NCBI GenBank assembly: GCA_949316235.1
Contig: OX438743.1
Location: forward strand, 20,705,771-20,769,770
DNA from: Oegoconia quadripuncta
Lineage: Eukaryota; Arthropoda; Insecta; Lepidoptera; Autostichidae
Direction: 5' to 3'
DNA length: 64,000 nt
Numbering within the stretch: position 1 is the first letter of the stretch; each line of letters begins with the position of its first letter. The position numbers and the translations under genes are program-made. The notes under the pieces are model-generated. The model did no database searches, was not told the DNA's origin, and saw only the letters and a list, made by a program, of their open reading frames with translations. This document shows positions 1 through 10,019 of the stretch, piece by piece.

Positions 1-1044
1 TTGGAGGAGGCGTGTCATTGCGGCGTCTCCTACCTTCGGGGAAGACCAGGCACACTAGGCTAAGGGACGCTGATCGAGCCTCTGAAAATGTGGAGCAGAG
101 GTATGTCAAATAATTTACGAGGTTAGTCCTTCACACATTAAATTTTTGAGATTTCGCCACATCGAATTGCAAAATCGCGTTGTTCTTAAAGTAGAGGCGA
201 TGTTATTTTTGCCGCCCGGAGGCACGCCCACATCCCGCTTTGAGTATGACGTCACTGATAACCTCCCATAAATAACAACGCGTTTTCGCACTGCACCGCG
301 ACGCACGTATGGCCAAATCTTTAAATGTATGATTTATCCTATATTCAGACTTAACAAAGTTAATACTCTAATTAATCATTTATTCCTAAGAATATAATTA
401 ATCTAAATGAGAAACAATTTAAAGACCATGTCAAAACAACATTAACAAAAAGGTTACTACTAAATTAGTGACTATCTGAATGGCAAAAAGCTTCTTCTTC
501 TACTACTTCACCCAGCTCTCAAAAATGATTTTTTTTTAATAATTTTTGATAATACTGCATAATATTGAATAATATGTAGTCATTTCTGAATTAGGAGGAT
601 TTACTACTGTAATAGAATAGAATTACTATGGTTTACTTTACCCTTAATATTGTGACATCACACTTATCAACATAAGCGCTCTTCATAACGAGATCGTCAC
701 AGATATTAACCCTTCCGACTCGCACTATTCGAAAAAAAAAGCAATTAAAAAACACTTGAAAGTGCCCCAACGGGAGGGTTTCCAGAACATTCGTAATTAC
801 TCGTAGTTAGTCGGCTCGTTAATGTCGCCTCGACTCCAGTACCATTGTTGGGACACGTGCCTATAGCTGACATTATTGAGTGTTTTACAACGACGTGTTC
901 CTTGACTTCTGATTGTTTTAATATAGTTTATTTACTCAATGTTTGGATTTTTACGGTTCCGTCTCGAACGAAATGTTTTTTGGACGCTTGATCTCGAAAG
1001 ATGATAGATCACTTGATACGACACGACAATTTTTTGAAGAATTC
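1..1044. other. AT-rich non-coding DNA
   Basis: No open frame looks like a gene on either strand. The first ~110 bases are more GC-rich and may be the edge of a repeat that continues outside the window. The stretch is presumably intron of the + strand gene whose first visible exon starts at 1986, because no upstream exon with convincing splice sites was found. Confidence 0.4.
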
Positions 1045-1225
1045 AGGGAATGATTGAAGAAAAGAGAGGATGGAGAAGACCTAGGCGTAATTATTTTGAC
1101 CTGACCAAGTGAAAGAAAAGGTGAACGTAGTGTCGTACCAAGAGGTTAAGTCGAAGGAGGAAAGCAGAGAGACGTGATCATTATCGATCCATCGACAAGA
1201 ACATAGCCCTTAAATTGAAGTATGA
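1045..1225 (+). pseudogene. LINE reverse-transcriptase C-terminal remnant
   Basis: Degenerate frames read like GRPRRNYFD..KEKVNVVSYQEVK, a signature seen at the C-terminal end of RTE-type LINE polyproteins. The same block recurs at 42795-42915 and 46345-46510 in the same orientation. It is 5' truncated and contains frame breaks, so it is a dead fragment. Confidence 0.6.
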
Positions 1226-1524
1226 TCTCTTATCATCCTTCATTATGTAAGCAAGTTCCATAACATTGTTAACATGTGTGACGACAGACGTAAAACGAAG
1301 CGAGACTATAACATTCCTTGACATTTTTGGTACGGAAACGTAATAATTTCATTTCTAAGAATGTGAGTCTTTTGTTGGATGTTCAAAACGTGGCACTTCC
1401 GCATCTGTAACCTATATGAGTTTACCATGAATTTATAGAAAACTATAACTCTGTGTAGCATATTGATTTAATGAGGTCAGTTTGCTTGAGCTCATGATAG
1501 ATTTACCAATTTTGTTTACATATA

Positions 1525-1625
1525 TACGCTACACGCTACGATCCTGATACACCTCTTTGCTTCATTCATTCTCATACATTTCTTCACACATACTCGCCGT
1601 TCTGTTGTTTACTCAAATAAAATTT
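1525..1625. repeat. Dispersed repeat fragment (GCTACGATCCTGA family)
   Basis: The segment with CTACGATCCTGATACACCTC followed by TTCATTCTCATA matches 4345-4400, where the equivalent is CTACGATCCTGACACACCTT. It is a recurring retroposon 3'-end block. The class is unknown. Confidence 0.4.
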
Positions 1626-1724
1626 GGAATACAGGCATCATCATTCGCTCTCTTACATATATATCACACAATGAGACAAAGAGTCGAGACTCTTTAGTTG
1701 GTGGTCGAGTATTTTTAAAGTTCC

Positions 1725-1815
1725 GCCCAACCAACTACCAACCATCTCATCTGCCGCCAAATAGCGATGTTGATAGCATTGTTGTTTCCGGTTGTTGATA
1801 TAAGATACCCCAAAC
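1725..1815 (+). repeat. tRNA-headed SINE (family S1), middle fragment
   Basis: It matches the middle of the SINE copy at 55868-56195: CTGCCGCCAAATAGCGATGT, then a GCATTGTTGTTTCCGGTTGT block. The tRNA-like head and the tail are both missing. Confidence 0.55.
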
Positions 1816-1985
1816 TCGTTGTGCAAACGATTACATTGCGTAAACTCATGATATATGTCAACAAAATCCAGGCATAATAATGTTGTATGTGTTATCTCGT
1901 TAATGCGAAATCACTCTTTCTGTCTCACAAAAAACATCACTCAACCAGGAAAATTTAAACTAATATCTCTTCTCTACAAATACAG

Positions 1986-2184
1986 AGATGAGGAAGACCA
2001 AAATACGGACATAGAAGCAGAAGCAGTGGATAACGTGAGCGTCGCTAGCGCAGGAAGCGTCGTCAGCCAAGCTACCATCACCCCGGAGACTATATCCTCA
2101 AGCAGCGCACCGGCTGGACGACAAAATGTAGCACAGTCACCACTGCGACGATCACATACTGTGTCTGCAACCAACGTGCCTCAG
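1986..2184 (+). CDS. Exon a of the 1986-6587 gene
   Basis: Acceptor TACAG before 1986 and donor GTTAGT after 2184. The encoded segment is acidic then Ser/Thr-rich (EEDQNTDIEAEA...SVASAGSVVSQ). The frame stays open upstream to an ATG at 1855, but the splice acceptor and exon-like composition favour an internal exon over a start there. Confidence 0.75.
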
Positions 2185-5100
2185 GTTAGTAAGTCTTGGA
2201 GACTTTGAGAGGATCCTCTTTGGTGTGAGCACCAAATTGATTTGAGAAACAACATGATGTTCAATATCTACTCAGGTTTAAAGCAACACGTTAAGGAGTT
2301 AGTCATTTTAGATAAATAGATAAAACCACACAAAATATAAGGCACATGGCTGAATTATAATTGCTCTTGTGACACCCAGCAGGAGAAAAAGGTAGTTTCC
2401 TTCCCCCTACTCGACATCATTATATCAACCTCGGTGTGTCTACATCATATCAACATAGGCGTCCCCCATACATTTCCAGAGCGACCAGTTGGAAGCGGCC
2501 TGCATCCAGCGACTTCTCGCGACCTTTATTAATTAGACGTTCCGCGCTACGTTTGCCAGTGCATGTCTGGACTATAGAACTCTTATACTCCACGACTCTC
2601 CACCCACTGCCTCTTCAACTAATTCACTGGGAATGTTGGTGACTTTCGTTCTTCTGTGCATTCCTTCATTTCTGTTTAAACCTCTTAGTGAAACACCCAG
2701 CATTTTAAACCATTAATGGCCTCCATATTGTGATGTAGTATCCCCACTTGGAGAAGAAGAACAGGAATCACACCACCGAAATGACACCTTCAATCTGGTA
2801 GGTTTTCAATAACGCATGGGTTAGGTATTACCAATATGATCAATAACTACCTATATTGATACATAATATAGTCCCCATGCTTATACTAACTCATTTTACA
2901 GATCACATCACCGCCTCAAGAGTCAACAAGCGAGACAGTGACAGTGGAACTGAACACGAGTATCACAAGCGTGAGTGATAGAGATGAGAGCTGCAGTGAG
3001 AAGGACAGGGACAGCATGTGGGAGAAGGATAGGAGTGAAAGTCGAGCTTCGTCCTCCACATCCGCCGCAACCCTCACCAACGTGAGTGGTAACAGAATGA
3101 AATAATTTAGAAATCGTTTGTAATGTAATTGTGTTAATTTTGATCAACAGCAATTTCAGAGCGATATTTGCCCTGCCTTTCCTTAAAAGTATCAGGGGAC
3201 AAGAAGCTACTAAGATGTTGAATGGCATCTCCCCAGTTATACAGCGTATTTTATTATATTTCTAGCTTTCCGCCCGCGGAAACTGTATATCCCGCGGGAA
3301 CTACTCACTGTATCGGGATAAAAATATCCTATGCCTTAATCCAGAGTATGTTCTACCTATATACTAAACTTTATCCAAATCCGTTCAGCCGTTTCGCCGT
3401 GATTGAGCTACAAACAAACAAACATCCAAACTCTCGCATTTGTTAGATAAATTAATTTTTATCTCTATTGAATATTTGTGGAAAAAATTTTATATGGAGC
3501 TACGTAATTAGCCAATCGACTGTAATATTTTCATACGAGTGTTTCTACGCTGCGAACTGAATACCTGCATGCTGAAAATCTGGTTAATTTTAAGTCATAT
3601 TCACCAATTTCTAGTAACTCTCCTGCAGTAATGATGCTGAGGTTGAAGCCAAGTCGATCGAAAAACCTGCCTCAATGTCGACGCAGTAGATACGTTCTAA
3701 TTTCATTTTCAAGGGACGACCTCATTTATCTAATGCTCTTTCAAGGGGTGGTACTCGCCGGCTTTGAGCGGGGTAGTCGCTGCCAGGATCCGCGACAACC
3801 CTAAACACACAAAGGAGAGCTGCAATCGGCGCCTCTTGAGGTCTGACCTAAGTCTCACCTCCCATCCTGAGATGGAGATCGACTATTATGACTATGAAGT
3901 TAATAATGCTGGTAAGTAATGCATTTGAAGTACTCGAGGTATCACTCACCTTCGAAAACAATTAGTGAAATTAAGCAATTATTGTATCAGTCCTCGGATA
4001 TGTGATCGCTAATGGCATTTCTATACGAGTGATTCTGTGCTTCGGAGGGCACTTTAAAAGTCGACTTCAGTTGTTTTCAATTGGAGGCTATTGTCAAGCC
4101 AATTAGGTGGCATATGGGGACGGTTTAAAAACACTGACAATAACAGTCAGTTGGCCACTAGTCAGACACAAATCTATGGCTCGCGTTGTGGGTTATAGCC
4201 TATTGCAACTCCCCAGTAAAAGGAGGCTGTGCCCCAAAATCAGGAACGCGAATCTAAGTATATTGATGCACGATGTGAGAATTACATACATACATACATA
4301 ATGTCACGCCTGTTTCCCGTAGGGGTAGGCAGAGACCACAGACTTCTACTTGCTACGATCCTGACACACCTTTTCTGCTTCCTTCACTCTCATAAGGTTG
4401 TTCATACATGCTCCTCGGTTTAGGGTACTCTTGACTTGGCCTTTCTTTAAGATGTCCCCGATTTGAGAATTGTGTTAATATAATGTGTATTGTGATATAA
4501 TGATAAGGTCAGGTTTATAATTGTAATTTATGGTATGGTTTATGGTAGGGTCCATTTTGCCTATTAGCTACTTACAATAGTTGCGGGTTCCAGGTGAGCG
4601 TGCTTCCGTCTTAGGCCTCATCTTCATTAATTGAGGTTAATCGCAAGCCCGATAAATAGAAGAAGAATCAGCCTACGTTTGGTTACAGGTTCCGTTCCTG
4701 GTTCCTATTTGGGAATGGACCCAGCATTCTTGGTATGGATACCGCCGCTTGAAGAAGGGGATATCATCAAAGAAATGGACGAGACCAAAGCTCCTGTTTA
4801 TGAGGTACCTACCTATATAAAGTATGAAAATGTAGAAATAATTATTTTTCCCTTTGCAAAAAAATCACCGAGTAATTTGGCAAATTACGCCAATTTTAAT
4901 AATTCAATCTTTGAAGAATAATTTTTTCAGTTGTACTGGAAACTCCTCCAATTATATGAATGATTAAATTAGGTAACAATTTAAATAGGTACATTTTAAT
5001 TTCAATGGAAATTAGATTCAAGAAAACATGTAATGTAATCATTTAAACTAAGTTATTAAACTATTTAACAGATGTACAGCGTTTCTTGTCGCTTCTTCTC

Positions 5101-6587
5101 AGTAATCGTAAAACCTTGTGAAGCTATGTGTGGTTTTTAAAGTTATATTGGCTTTCAAAAAATTAAATTTTGGCATGCTTCTAAAAAAAAATTGATTTCG
5201 GATTGACTGTAGCTAAATCAAGATCCTGATATAGCTTATTCGCCTAATGTTTTTCAGAAATGCTACTAATATGCTAAAGTTTGAATTACTTATTTGGGTT
5301 ATAGTTTCTGAGTGAGTGCATTTCCACTTCCAGCTTTATTAACTTAACATCAGCTGCCCATAAAAACATAACAGTTATTAGAAATGCTACTAATATTTTG
5401 ACAATGCTAATGTTTGGATTACTTATTTGAATTATAGTTGTTAAGGAGTTGACCGCAGTCCCATCCTTAACTTGGGGATTCTGAGTGAGCGCATTTCCAC
5501 CTTCAGCTTTATTAACTTACAGCTACCCATAAAAAAACAACGTTTATGTTCACCAACGTAATCTTAAAATAATTTGTACCTAACAATTGTTATATGCGTG
5601 AAAAGAGAGATACAATGAACTATTTTAACGTCTTCGCTTTTTCCTTCATTACACTTTCAATATTAGCAGGTCTGCTGCATGCAGTCTCGCGCCCAGCTTG
5701 CACTGGTAGGGTTACATATACAGTCAACTGTATAATAAGGAATTTACAAGTAATAAATAAATAAATATCTTTGGACATACACACAGTGCCATCTAGTTCC
5801 ACATTAAGCAACTATAGGCTTGTGTTGTTTATATCAGATGGTTGATATACTAAATAAATACATTATTATTTTTTTTATAAATAAAGGCTATTTAAAATTT
5901 ATCTTTCTCAACCAGAATAGTTTTAAATATTGAATGCTGATGGCTGACCATGAGTATTGGCATTACAGAGAAGAGGCCTATACCCAGCAGTGACATATAG
6001 GCTAAAATGGTGATGATGATCGTTGGCGAAAGGAAAACCATTCTGCATCTTAGTTTAATAATTATTCATTGTTACAGGAGATTCTTCCAAAAGAACTCCG
6101 GCCAGATCCAGGTAGCAACACGGAATCTCCCGAAGATCGGCCTTCATCAAGCACCCTCAAACGGAGCGCCGACAACCGATCCGTCAAGTCCAACGACTCA
6201 GTGAAATCAATACGAAAGGTGATCGACCGGAGCAATATAATACACCCTCTCAACTTCAGCATCACCGATCTACAACATTCACCGAAACTGTCGAAAAGAT
6301 TTAGGAAGAAAAAAGACGAGAACGTCACAATACAAATGAAAGAATTGACAAGCTCACCCATAAAAGTACACAGACGAGAGAATAGAAGTGATTTGGATAA
6401 TTCATCAACGTTGAAAAGGGTTAATGACAATGCGAGGGAAACTCACTCTGATACTCTGAGGAGAAATATGGATATGTCCGACATAAAATTCGCAGATGAA
6501 AATTCTGACTCTTCAAATGAGATCAAATTCGCTGATGATTCACCTGATAGTAATAGATTACTCGACAAATTTGATGTCAAACCTTAA
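1986..6587 (+). CDS. 3' part of an unrecognised host gene (five visible coding exons)
   Basis: Five exons join in frame: 1986-2184, 2902-3081, 3746-3911, 4689-4804 and 6078-6587, ending at TAA. All junctions have AG/GT signals and compatible phases (0, 0, 1, 0). The product is polar and low-complexity (runs of Ser, Asp, Lys, Arg; repeated SDS/DNSD acidic stretches near the C-terminus). The exception is a compact patch across exons 3-4 reading DYYDYEVNNAG then GSYLGMDPAFLVWIPPL, which looks like a conserved docking motif. No signal peptide, membrane segment or enzyme domain is visible in this part. The composition suits the cytoplasmic tail of a large receptor or adhesion protein, but that is inference. 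The 5' exons are outside the window. Introns carry RTE, SINE and short-repeat insertions. I do not recognise the family. Confidence 0.8.
2428..2672 (-). pseudogene. RTE-type LINE 3' coding remnant
   Basis: Read on the minus strand, it matches the C-terminal segment of RTE-like LINEs also present at 28745-29160, 58535-58890 and 63036-63326. That segment has a GRP..RW.DD stretch and a nucleotide block like GCAGGCCGCTTCCAACTGGT. Stops and indels are present. It lies in the intron between the first two visible exons. Confidence 0.65.
2902..3081 (+). CDS. Exon b of the 1986-6587 gene
   Basis: Exactly 60 codons, phase 0 at both ends, with acceptor TTTTACAG and donor GTGAGT. It encodes a Ser/Asp/Glu-rich segment (SVSDRDESCSEKDRDSMWEK). 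Confidence 0.8.
3256..3450 (+). repeat. Lepidoptera-type dispersed repeat (family H)
   Basis: It starts near CTAGCTTTCCGCCCGCG and ends at CGCATTTGTTAG, with core TCCAAATCCGTTCAGCCGTT and TTCGCCGTGATTGAGC. Other copies are at 46738-47580 (split), 48515-48600, 51107-51325, 51498-51695, 53718-53912 and 63478-63685 (reverse). The ends (CTAG at one side, a TAATATTAGT motif at the other in better copies) resemble non-autonomous Lep1-like Helitrons. An origin as a LINE tail cannot be excluded. Confidence 0.6.
3746..3911 (+). CDS. Exon c of the 1986-6587 gene
   Basis: Acceptor CTTTCAAG and donor GTAAGT. It begins in phase 0 (GWYSPALSGVVAARIRDNP) and ends with one base of a split codon. It carries the first half of the conserved-looking patch (PEMEIDYYDYEVNNAG). 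The frame is uninterrupted although it is too short to stand out as an ORF. Confidence 0.75.
3975..4240 (+). repeat. Degenerate copy of the 5S-rRNA-like SINE
   Basis: It retains the downstream body shared with 45441-45790: TACGAGTGATTCTGTGCTTC, then TTTAAAAACACTGACAATAA, then a block ending GGCTGTGCCCCAAAAT. The 5S-like head is heavily eroded. It lies in an intron of the host gene. Confidence 0.5.
4285..4420. repeat. Dispersed repeat fragment after the SINE
   Basis: It contains GTCACGCCTGTTTCCCGTAG and the CTACGATCCTGACACACC block shared with 1525-1625. It is probably a retroposon 3' end. No coding potential is seen. Confidence 0.4.
4689..4804 (+). CDS. Exon d of the 1986-6587 gene
   Basis: Acceptor GTTACAG. 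The first two bases complete the split codon from the previous exon. It encodes GSVPGSYLGMDPAFLVWIPP followed by an acidic stretch. The donor GTACCT is weaker than consensus but gives phase 0, matching the next exon. Confidence 0.75.
5258..5551. repeat. Imperfect tandem duplication in an intron
   Basis: Two copies (about 5258-5374 and 5379-5551) share GAAATGCTACTAATAT, then TGAGTGAGYGCATTTCCAC, then CAGCTTTATTAACTTA and a CCCATAAAAA block. The second copy carries extra sequence in the middle. Confidence 0.6.
5752..5870 (-). repeat. SINE family S3, 3' fragment
   Basis: The reverse strand matches the tail of the SINE copies at 46941-47250 and 61170-61400: GTGGAACTAGATGGC, then TGTGTGTATGTCCAAAGATA, then an ATTTATTTATT tail. 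The tRNA-like head is absent. Confidence 0.6.
5935..6025 (+). repeat. RTE-type LINE 3' terminal fragment
   Basis: It carries AGAGGCCTATACCCAGCAGT and ends in a TGATGATGATC run. Both are usual at the 3' end of insect RTE elements. It lies just upstream of the terminal exon. Confidence 0.55.
6078..6587 (+). CDS. Terminal coding exon of the 1986-6587 gene
   Basis: Acceptor TTGTTACAG, phase 0 start (EILPKELRPDPGSNTESPED), stop TAA at 6585-6587. It gives 169 codons of highly charged sequence: a basic block around SKRFRKKKDEN, then acidic repeats (IKFADENSDSS... IKFADDSPDSN) and an end reading DKFDVKP. No known domain is recognised. Low-complexity repeats suggest an unstructured tail. Confidence 0.85.
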   Translation, partial: EILPKELRPDPGSNTESPEDRPSSSTLKRSADNRSVKSNDSVKSIRKVIDRSNIIHPLNFSITDLQHSPKLSKRFRKKKDENVTIQMKELTSSPIKVHRRENRSDLDNSSTLKRVNDNARETHSDTLRRNMDMSDIKFADENSDSSNEIKFADDSPDSNRLLDKFDVKP

Positions 6588-7060
6588 GCTAACGTTTTAA
6601 TGTGCAACGGATACGGATTTGTCTATGCGGTACTAATACAAAATTATGTTTTTAGAAAAAATTACGACGGTACCAACACAGTACACCTATACGGGCGAAC
6701 TCTAATTCTAGCAATTAGGCGGAACATAAATTATAGTTACAAAAAAACTTGTTACTCTGTCTCCAACGCGTCTATCCATAGACTTTTTCTTGCAAGGCTC
6801 AAATATAAAACTTTTCAATTAGAATTTCCATGACGGTGTACCGGAAAATATATATTATCAAAATCCGTACGATACTCGGTTAATATGTCGGTACTGATTG
6901 CACCATTATATTCAATCTCTTTCCAAAAACCATGTATTTAATATAATTACTTAGATTACTTTATAGGAATTATAAGTTTCACCAAAGATTTTAGATGTAT
7001 CGTTCATGCCACATTTATTTGAGTATTAAGGACCAAACTGTGAATAAACCTGACTATCAT
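6588..7060 (+). other. Probable 3' UTR of the host gene
   Basis: AT-rich sequence after the stop, with an AATAAA polyadenylation signal at 7043-7048. No open frame looks coding. The UTR could extend further, since later AATAAA-like sites occur near 7603. Confidence 0.55.
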
Positions 7061-7814
7061 TCATAGCATTAAAATCATATTCAAATGTAGTACGTATATT
7101 TTTCAATGACTTCATACCATATTCACTGATCTTAAACTAGTGTAAGAATAACTTTTATATGATAAATGTTTCTCCAAGGATGTGGTAGTTTTGTAGGTGA
7201 ATTTTTGTCTTCACTCGTAGTGCTCATGTCATTCTGTGTTTCACTTTTGCACTGTACATAGATCATTGTAGCAATAGCCCGTAATTTTTATTTTTAATGT
7301 TTAGAAGACTGACATTATGGGCAGTGCAATATCTTCTAAAGTGCTATAATCCTGTTTATTTAAATATTTAACTTTAGTTTATGTGTTAAAATTGTTGTTA
7401 AAAGTTTACAGATGGCGCCACTGTTGAGTGTATCTAATGTCCGCAAACAAAACCGAACTCTGTGTTGATTCTTTTAAGGGTAATTTTAATATCAAGGTAC
7501 GCTGAGTGTCCAGTAGCGTCCTCGTCAGCTTTTTAATTAGACATCGATTTTAAAAAGGAAATGCTAGAAATAACACACTACTGCCTGGCCATCTTGGTCC
7601 ATTTAATAAATGCAATGTATACAAAGATATAGTGTTATATATTTTCCACGTTTTCTTTTTAAAATTAATGTTATATTTAAAGATCCGCTGAAAGCGCCAC
7701 AGGACGCTCAGCTTAAGAATATTCGACAGAAGCGCTGCCAGGCAATATTTAGAGGAGAAATTGGAAGTTTTAAGAAGATAAAAAGATTTGTGTCGGTGTT
7801 AATCTCTTGGCAAA
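7061..7814. other. Intergenic DNA, nothing recognised
   Basis: AT-rich, without a convincing gene or named repeat. A short open frame at 7610-7861 has no recognisable motif. Confidence 0.4.
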
Positions 7815-9045
7815 TGCATACAATTAAAGTTTGGCTACTCTACCCTTTTAGGGTTTATTAGTAAACAAGGAACCCTTCTAGTCTCGCCATGTCCATCTGT
7901 CTGTCCGACTCATAGCTCAAAGGCTGCTAGTACTGGAACGCTATTATTCGGCATAGGTAAGGTATTCGTTTAAGAAATATTAAGCTTTAAAGTGCAAATT
8001 TTTATAAGAGTGGAGTGAACAATTAGTACTTTAAAGCTTTTTCAAATGGATCTCGGTATCGAAAAACTGCTCAAGTTAACTTCTAATATTTTTGAAAGAT
8101 AGATGGATTTATTTGCATCATGTACACACACATAACAAATTTTACATATGAAAAATACAACTAAAACAATAAAACACAAGTACAGAAACAACAAATTATT
8201 ATGTGTGTGCCGCAGTATACAAAAAGGCTACGGCTCAGTGTATGGATTTGCCCGAGGCGGGCAAAACACTGGTATTCTGCTGGAACCTGAGGGTTGGTCC
8301 TAAATGACCTTTTTTTTTTGCTCCTCCTCCAGATCGGAGCGGGACTACCCACTAAAACCCCCCGGCGACCTTCCTCGGCAGTAGGGAGGACCTGGGAACG
8401 CATAAGCGGCTCCAGGTCCCCCCCCGCCTCGCCCCCCCCCCCCCCCCCCCACACAAGGGGAGGCCCATTCCCGGAGGACGGCTAAACGCACGCCCTCCAC
8501 GGGGGGCGCCGTCGAGCCTCAGACCGCGATCAGCCGGCGGTATGAGGCGCGACAGGGCCCGATGCGACGACACCCCCCCGGTCGCTCCGGGGGGTGTCAT
8601 CCTCTCCCGGGTCGCGTCCGGCGGCTACATCGCCCCGAAGATGTAGCCGCCCGCGACCCCGGGCGACGTGCAGGGGGGCTAGCGAGCGTTGCCGCCCCTC
8701 CGACGTCGCCTCCTGCGAGCGGGATCGGCCCTCTCCCGATCCCGCTCTGCGGCCTCCTTCTCGAGCATGACTGCTTCGCAGAAGGAGGCCGCTGCCCTCC
8801 AACCCTCCGGTCCTAAATGACCTAGCCAATGACGGCCCACACGATCTTTTTTGGCGGAAAATATTATTCAAGATTTTATTTTACTACTTTGTCGGCGTGA
8901 TTAATTACAAATTATAGCTTTCTAGTACATCTGAGCTAATCCGCTAACAGACAGACATACGGACATGCCGAAACTTATAAGAGTTCCTTGTTGACAATGG
9001 AACCTTTAAAAGTATAGTCTGGCCTTTTAATTTTAAGCGAATACC
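7815..9045. mobile_element. Foldback element with ~150-bp inverted repeats, hosting insertions
   Basis: The left arm (about 7815-7975: AACAAGGAACCCTTCTAG, CATGTCCATCTGTCTGTCC, then AGCTCA...GTACTGGAACGCTAT) is matched in reverse complement by 8880-9045 (AACAAGGAACTCTTATAAG, CATGTCCGTATGTCTGTC, then AGCTCAGATGTACTAGAAAG). The interior holds a LINE-like tail (8100-8295) and an R1-type retroposon (8310-8808). No transposase is seen, so it is non-autonomous or eroded. Confidence 0.55.
8310..8808 (-). mobile_element. R1-type LINE 3' retroposon with 14-bp target duplication
   Basis: A GC-rich island of 499 bp flanked by identical GGTCCTAAATGACC at 8296-8309 and 8809-8822. A T10 run at its left end shows the element is on the minus strand with a poly(A) tail. 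The minus strand contains GGGGGGTTTTAGTGGGTAG and clusters of C/G runs typical of the 3' UTR of lepidopteran R1-clade LINEs. The related + strand fragment at 37938-38115 shares that block. Open frames here are GC-driven and not genes. It is a 5'-truncated insertion, clearly younger than the foldback element around it. Confidence 0.75.
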
Positions 9046-9634
9046 AAAGAAATCGACACCATTGATAGTGAAATGGAGTCATTATTCTAGTCACTTGGAT
9101 GAATAGGTATTGTAATGTGATGTTCTTTGACATTGTACAGTGGGCACAATGTACCAAAAGGTGTATCAAACATCTGTATTTGAGATTACCTCGACTGTAT
9201 ATAAGGTGAAATCGTTAAATATTGGCAGACGATTATTCTATGAAAATAAGATATTTAACACGATATCGCAAGTTTTGTCTAACGAATAAAGTTGTAACAA
9301 TATTTTTTGTTACAAAAAATAACGCGTTTTGGACAACTAATGGAGTCAATATAGCTATCTGTAAGTTTGAGTTTACCTGCGATGGCAACATGTATGAATT
9401 TGCTGCAAGCAAAGATATTGTTTGTTTGTCGAACTTAGGGTTTTGTGCGCTTGTTTATGCATTTTCAGATGTAGGTAAAATTTACTATACGTATAAATTT
9501 ATTTTTGGCAATAACCGCCTCAAACCTTTCTTAATAAAAATTTAATTGCTACAAATGTAAAAGAATGAAAACCAGAAAAAAATCTGAATTTTGAAAAGTA
9601 TCAATATTATTATTTTTAAAATTTATTGTTGCCA
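9046..9634. other. AT-rich DNA, nothing recognised
   Basis: A 107-codon open frame at 9222-9545 (+) shows no motif, has AT-driven composition and no neighbouring splice context. I see no supported feature. Confidence 0.35.
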
Positions 9635-9637
9635 TTT

Positions 9638-9705
9638 TACAATACAATACAATACAAATACACTTTATTGCACAACAGAAAAGAAAATACAGTTTCAAAA
9701 AAGTG
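9638..9705 (-). repeat. Retroposon 3' tail
   Basis: The reverse strand reads TTGTGCAATAAAGTGTATTT followed by repeated GTATT units. This is a retroposon 3' terminus, and the same tail occurs in + orientation at 63915-63950. Confidence 0.5.
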
Positions 9706-10019
9706 GTACGAATAGAATGTACAATTTGGCGACCTTATCACTAAAAGCAATTTCTTCCACGCAACCTTTGGGTATAAGGACAGTACATTAATCATTAGAC
9801 ATAGCACTTTTATATACAGACCAAGCTTATAATTCATATATATAATCGCTCGGCAATACGATACGATTACACCTTGTATTTGTGGTCGATTGATCCCAGT
9901 GTTACCACTTTGATTGAATCGAGACAAAGGAATTTTTCTTAGTTCCCAGTTCAATGATTGAGCTAATGAGACTTTATTTCTTTATTCAGTCCACTTAACT
10001 TCACCAGTAACACACAATA

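Noticed and set aside
1855..1985. ATG at 1855 as a real start for the exon at 1986
   Set aside because: A good splice acceptor ends at 1985, and the 131 bases before it look intronic (AT-rich, pyrimidine tract).
6062..6430. 122-aa minus-strand open frame
   Set aside because: It is the antisense shadow of the terminal exon of the + strand gene.
8352..8871. Several long GC-rich open frames on both strands
   Set aside because: They come from the GC-rich R1-type tail, in which stop codons are rare. They overlap in all frames and carry no domain.
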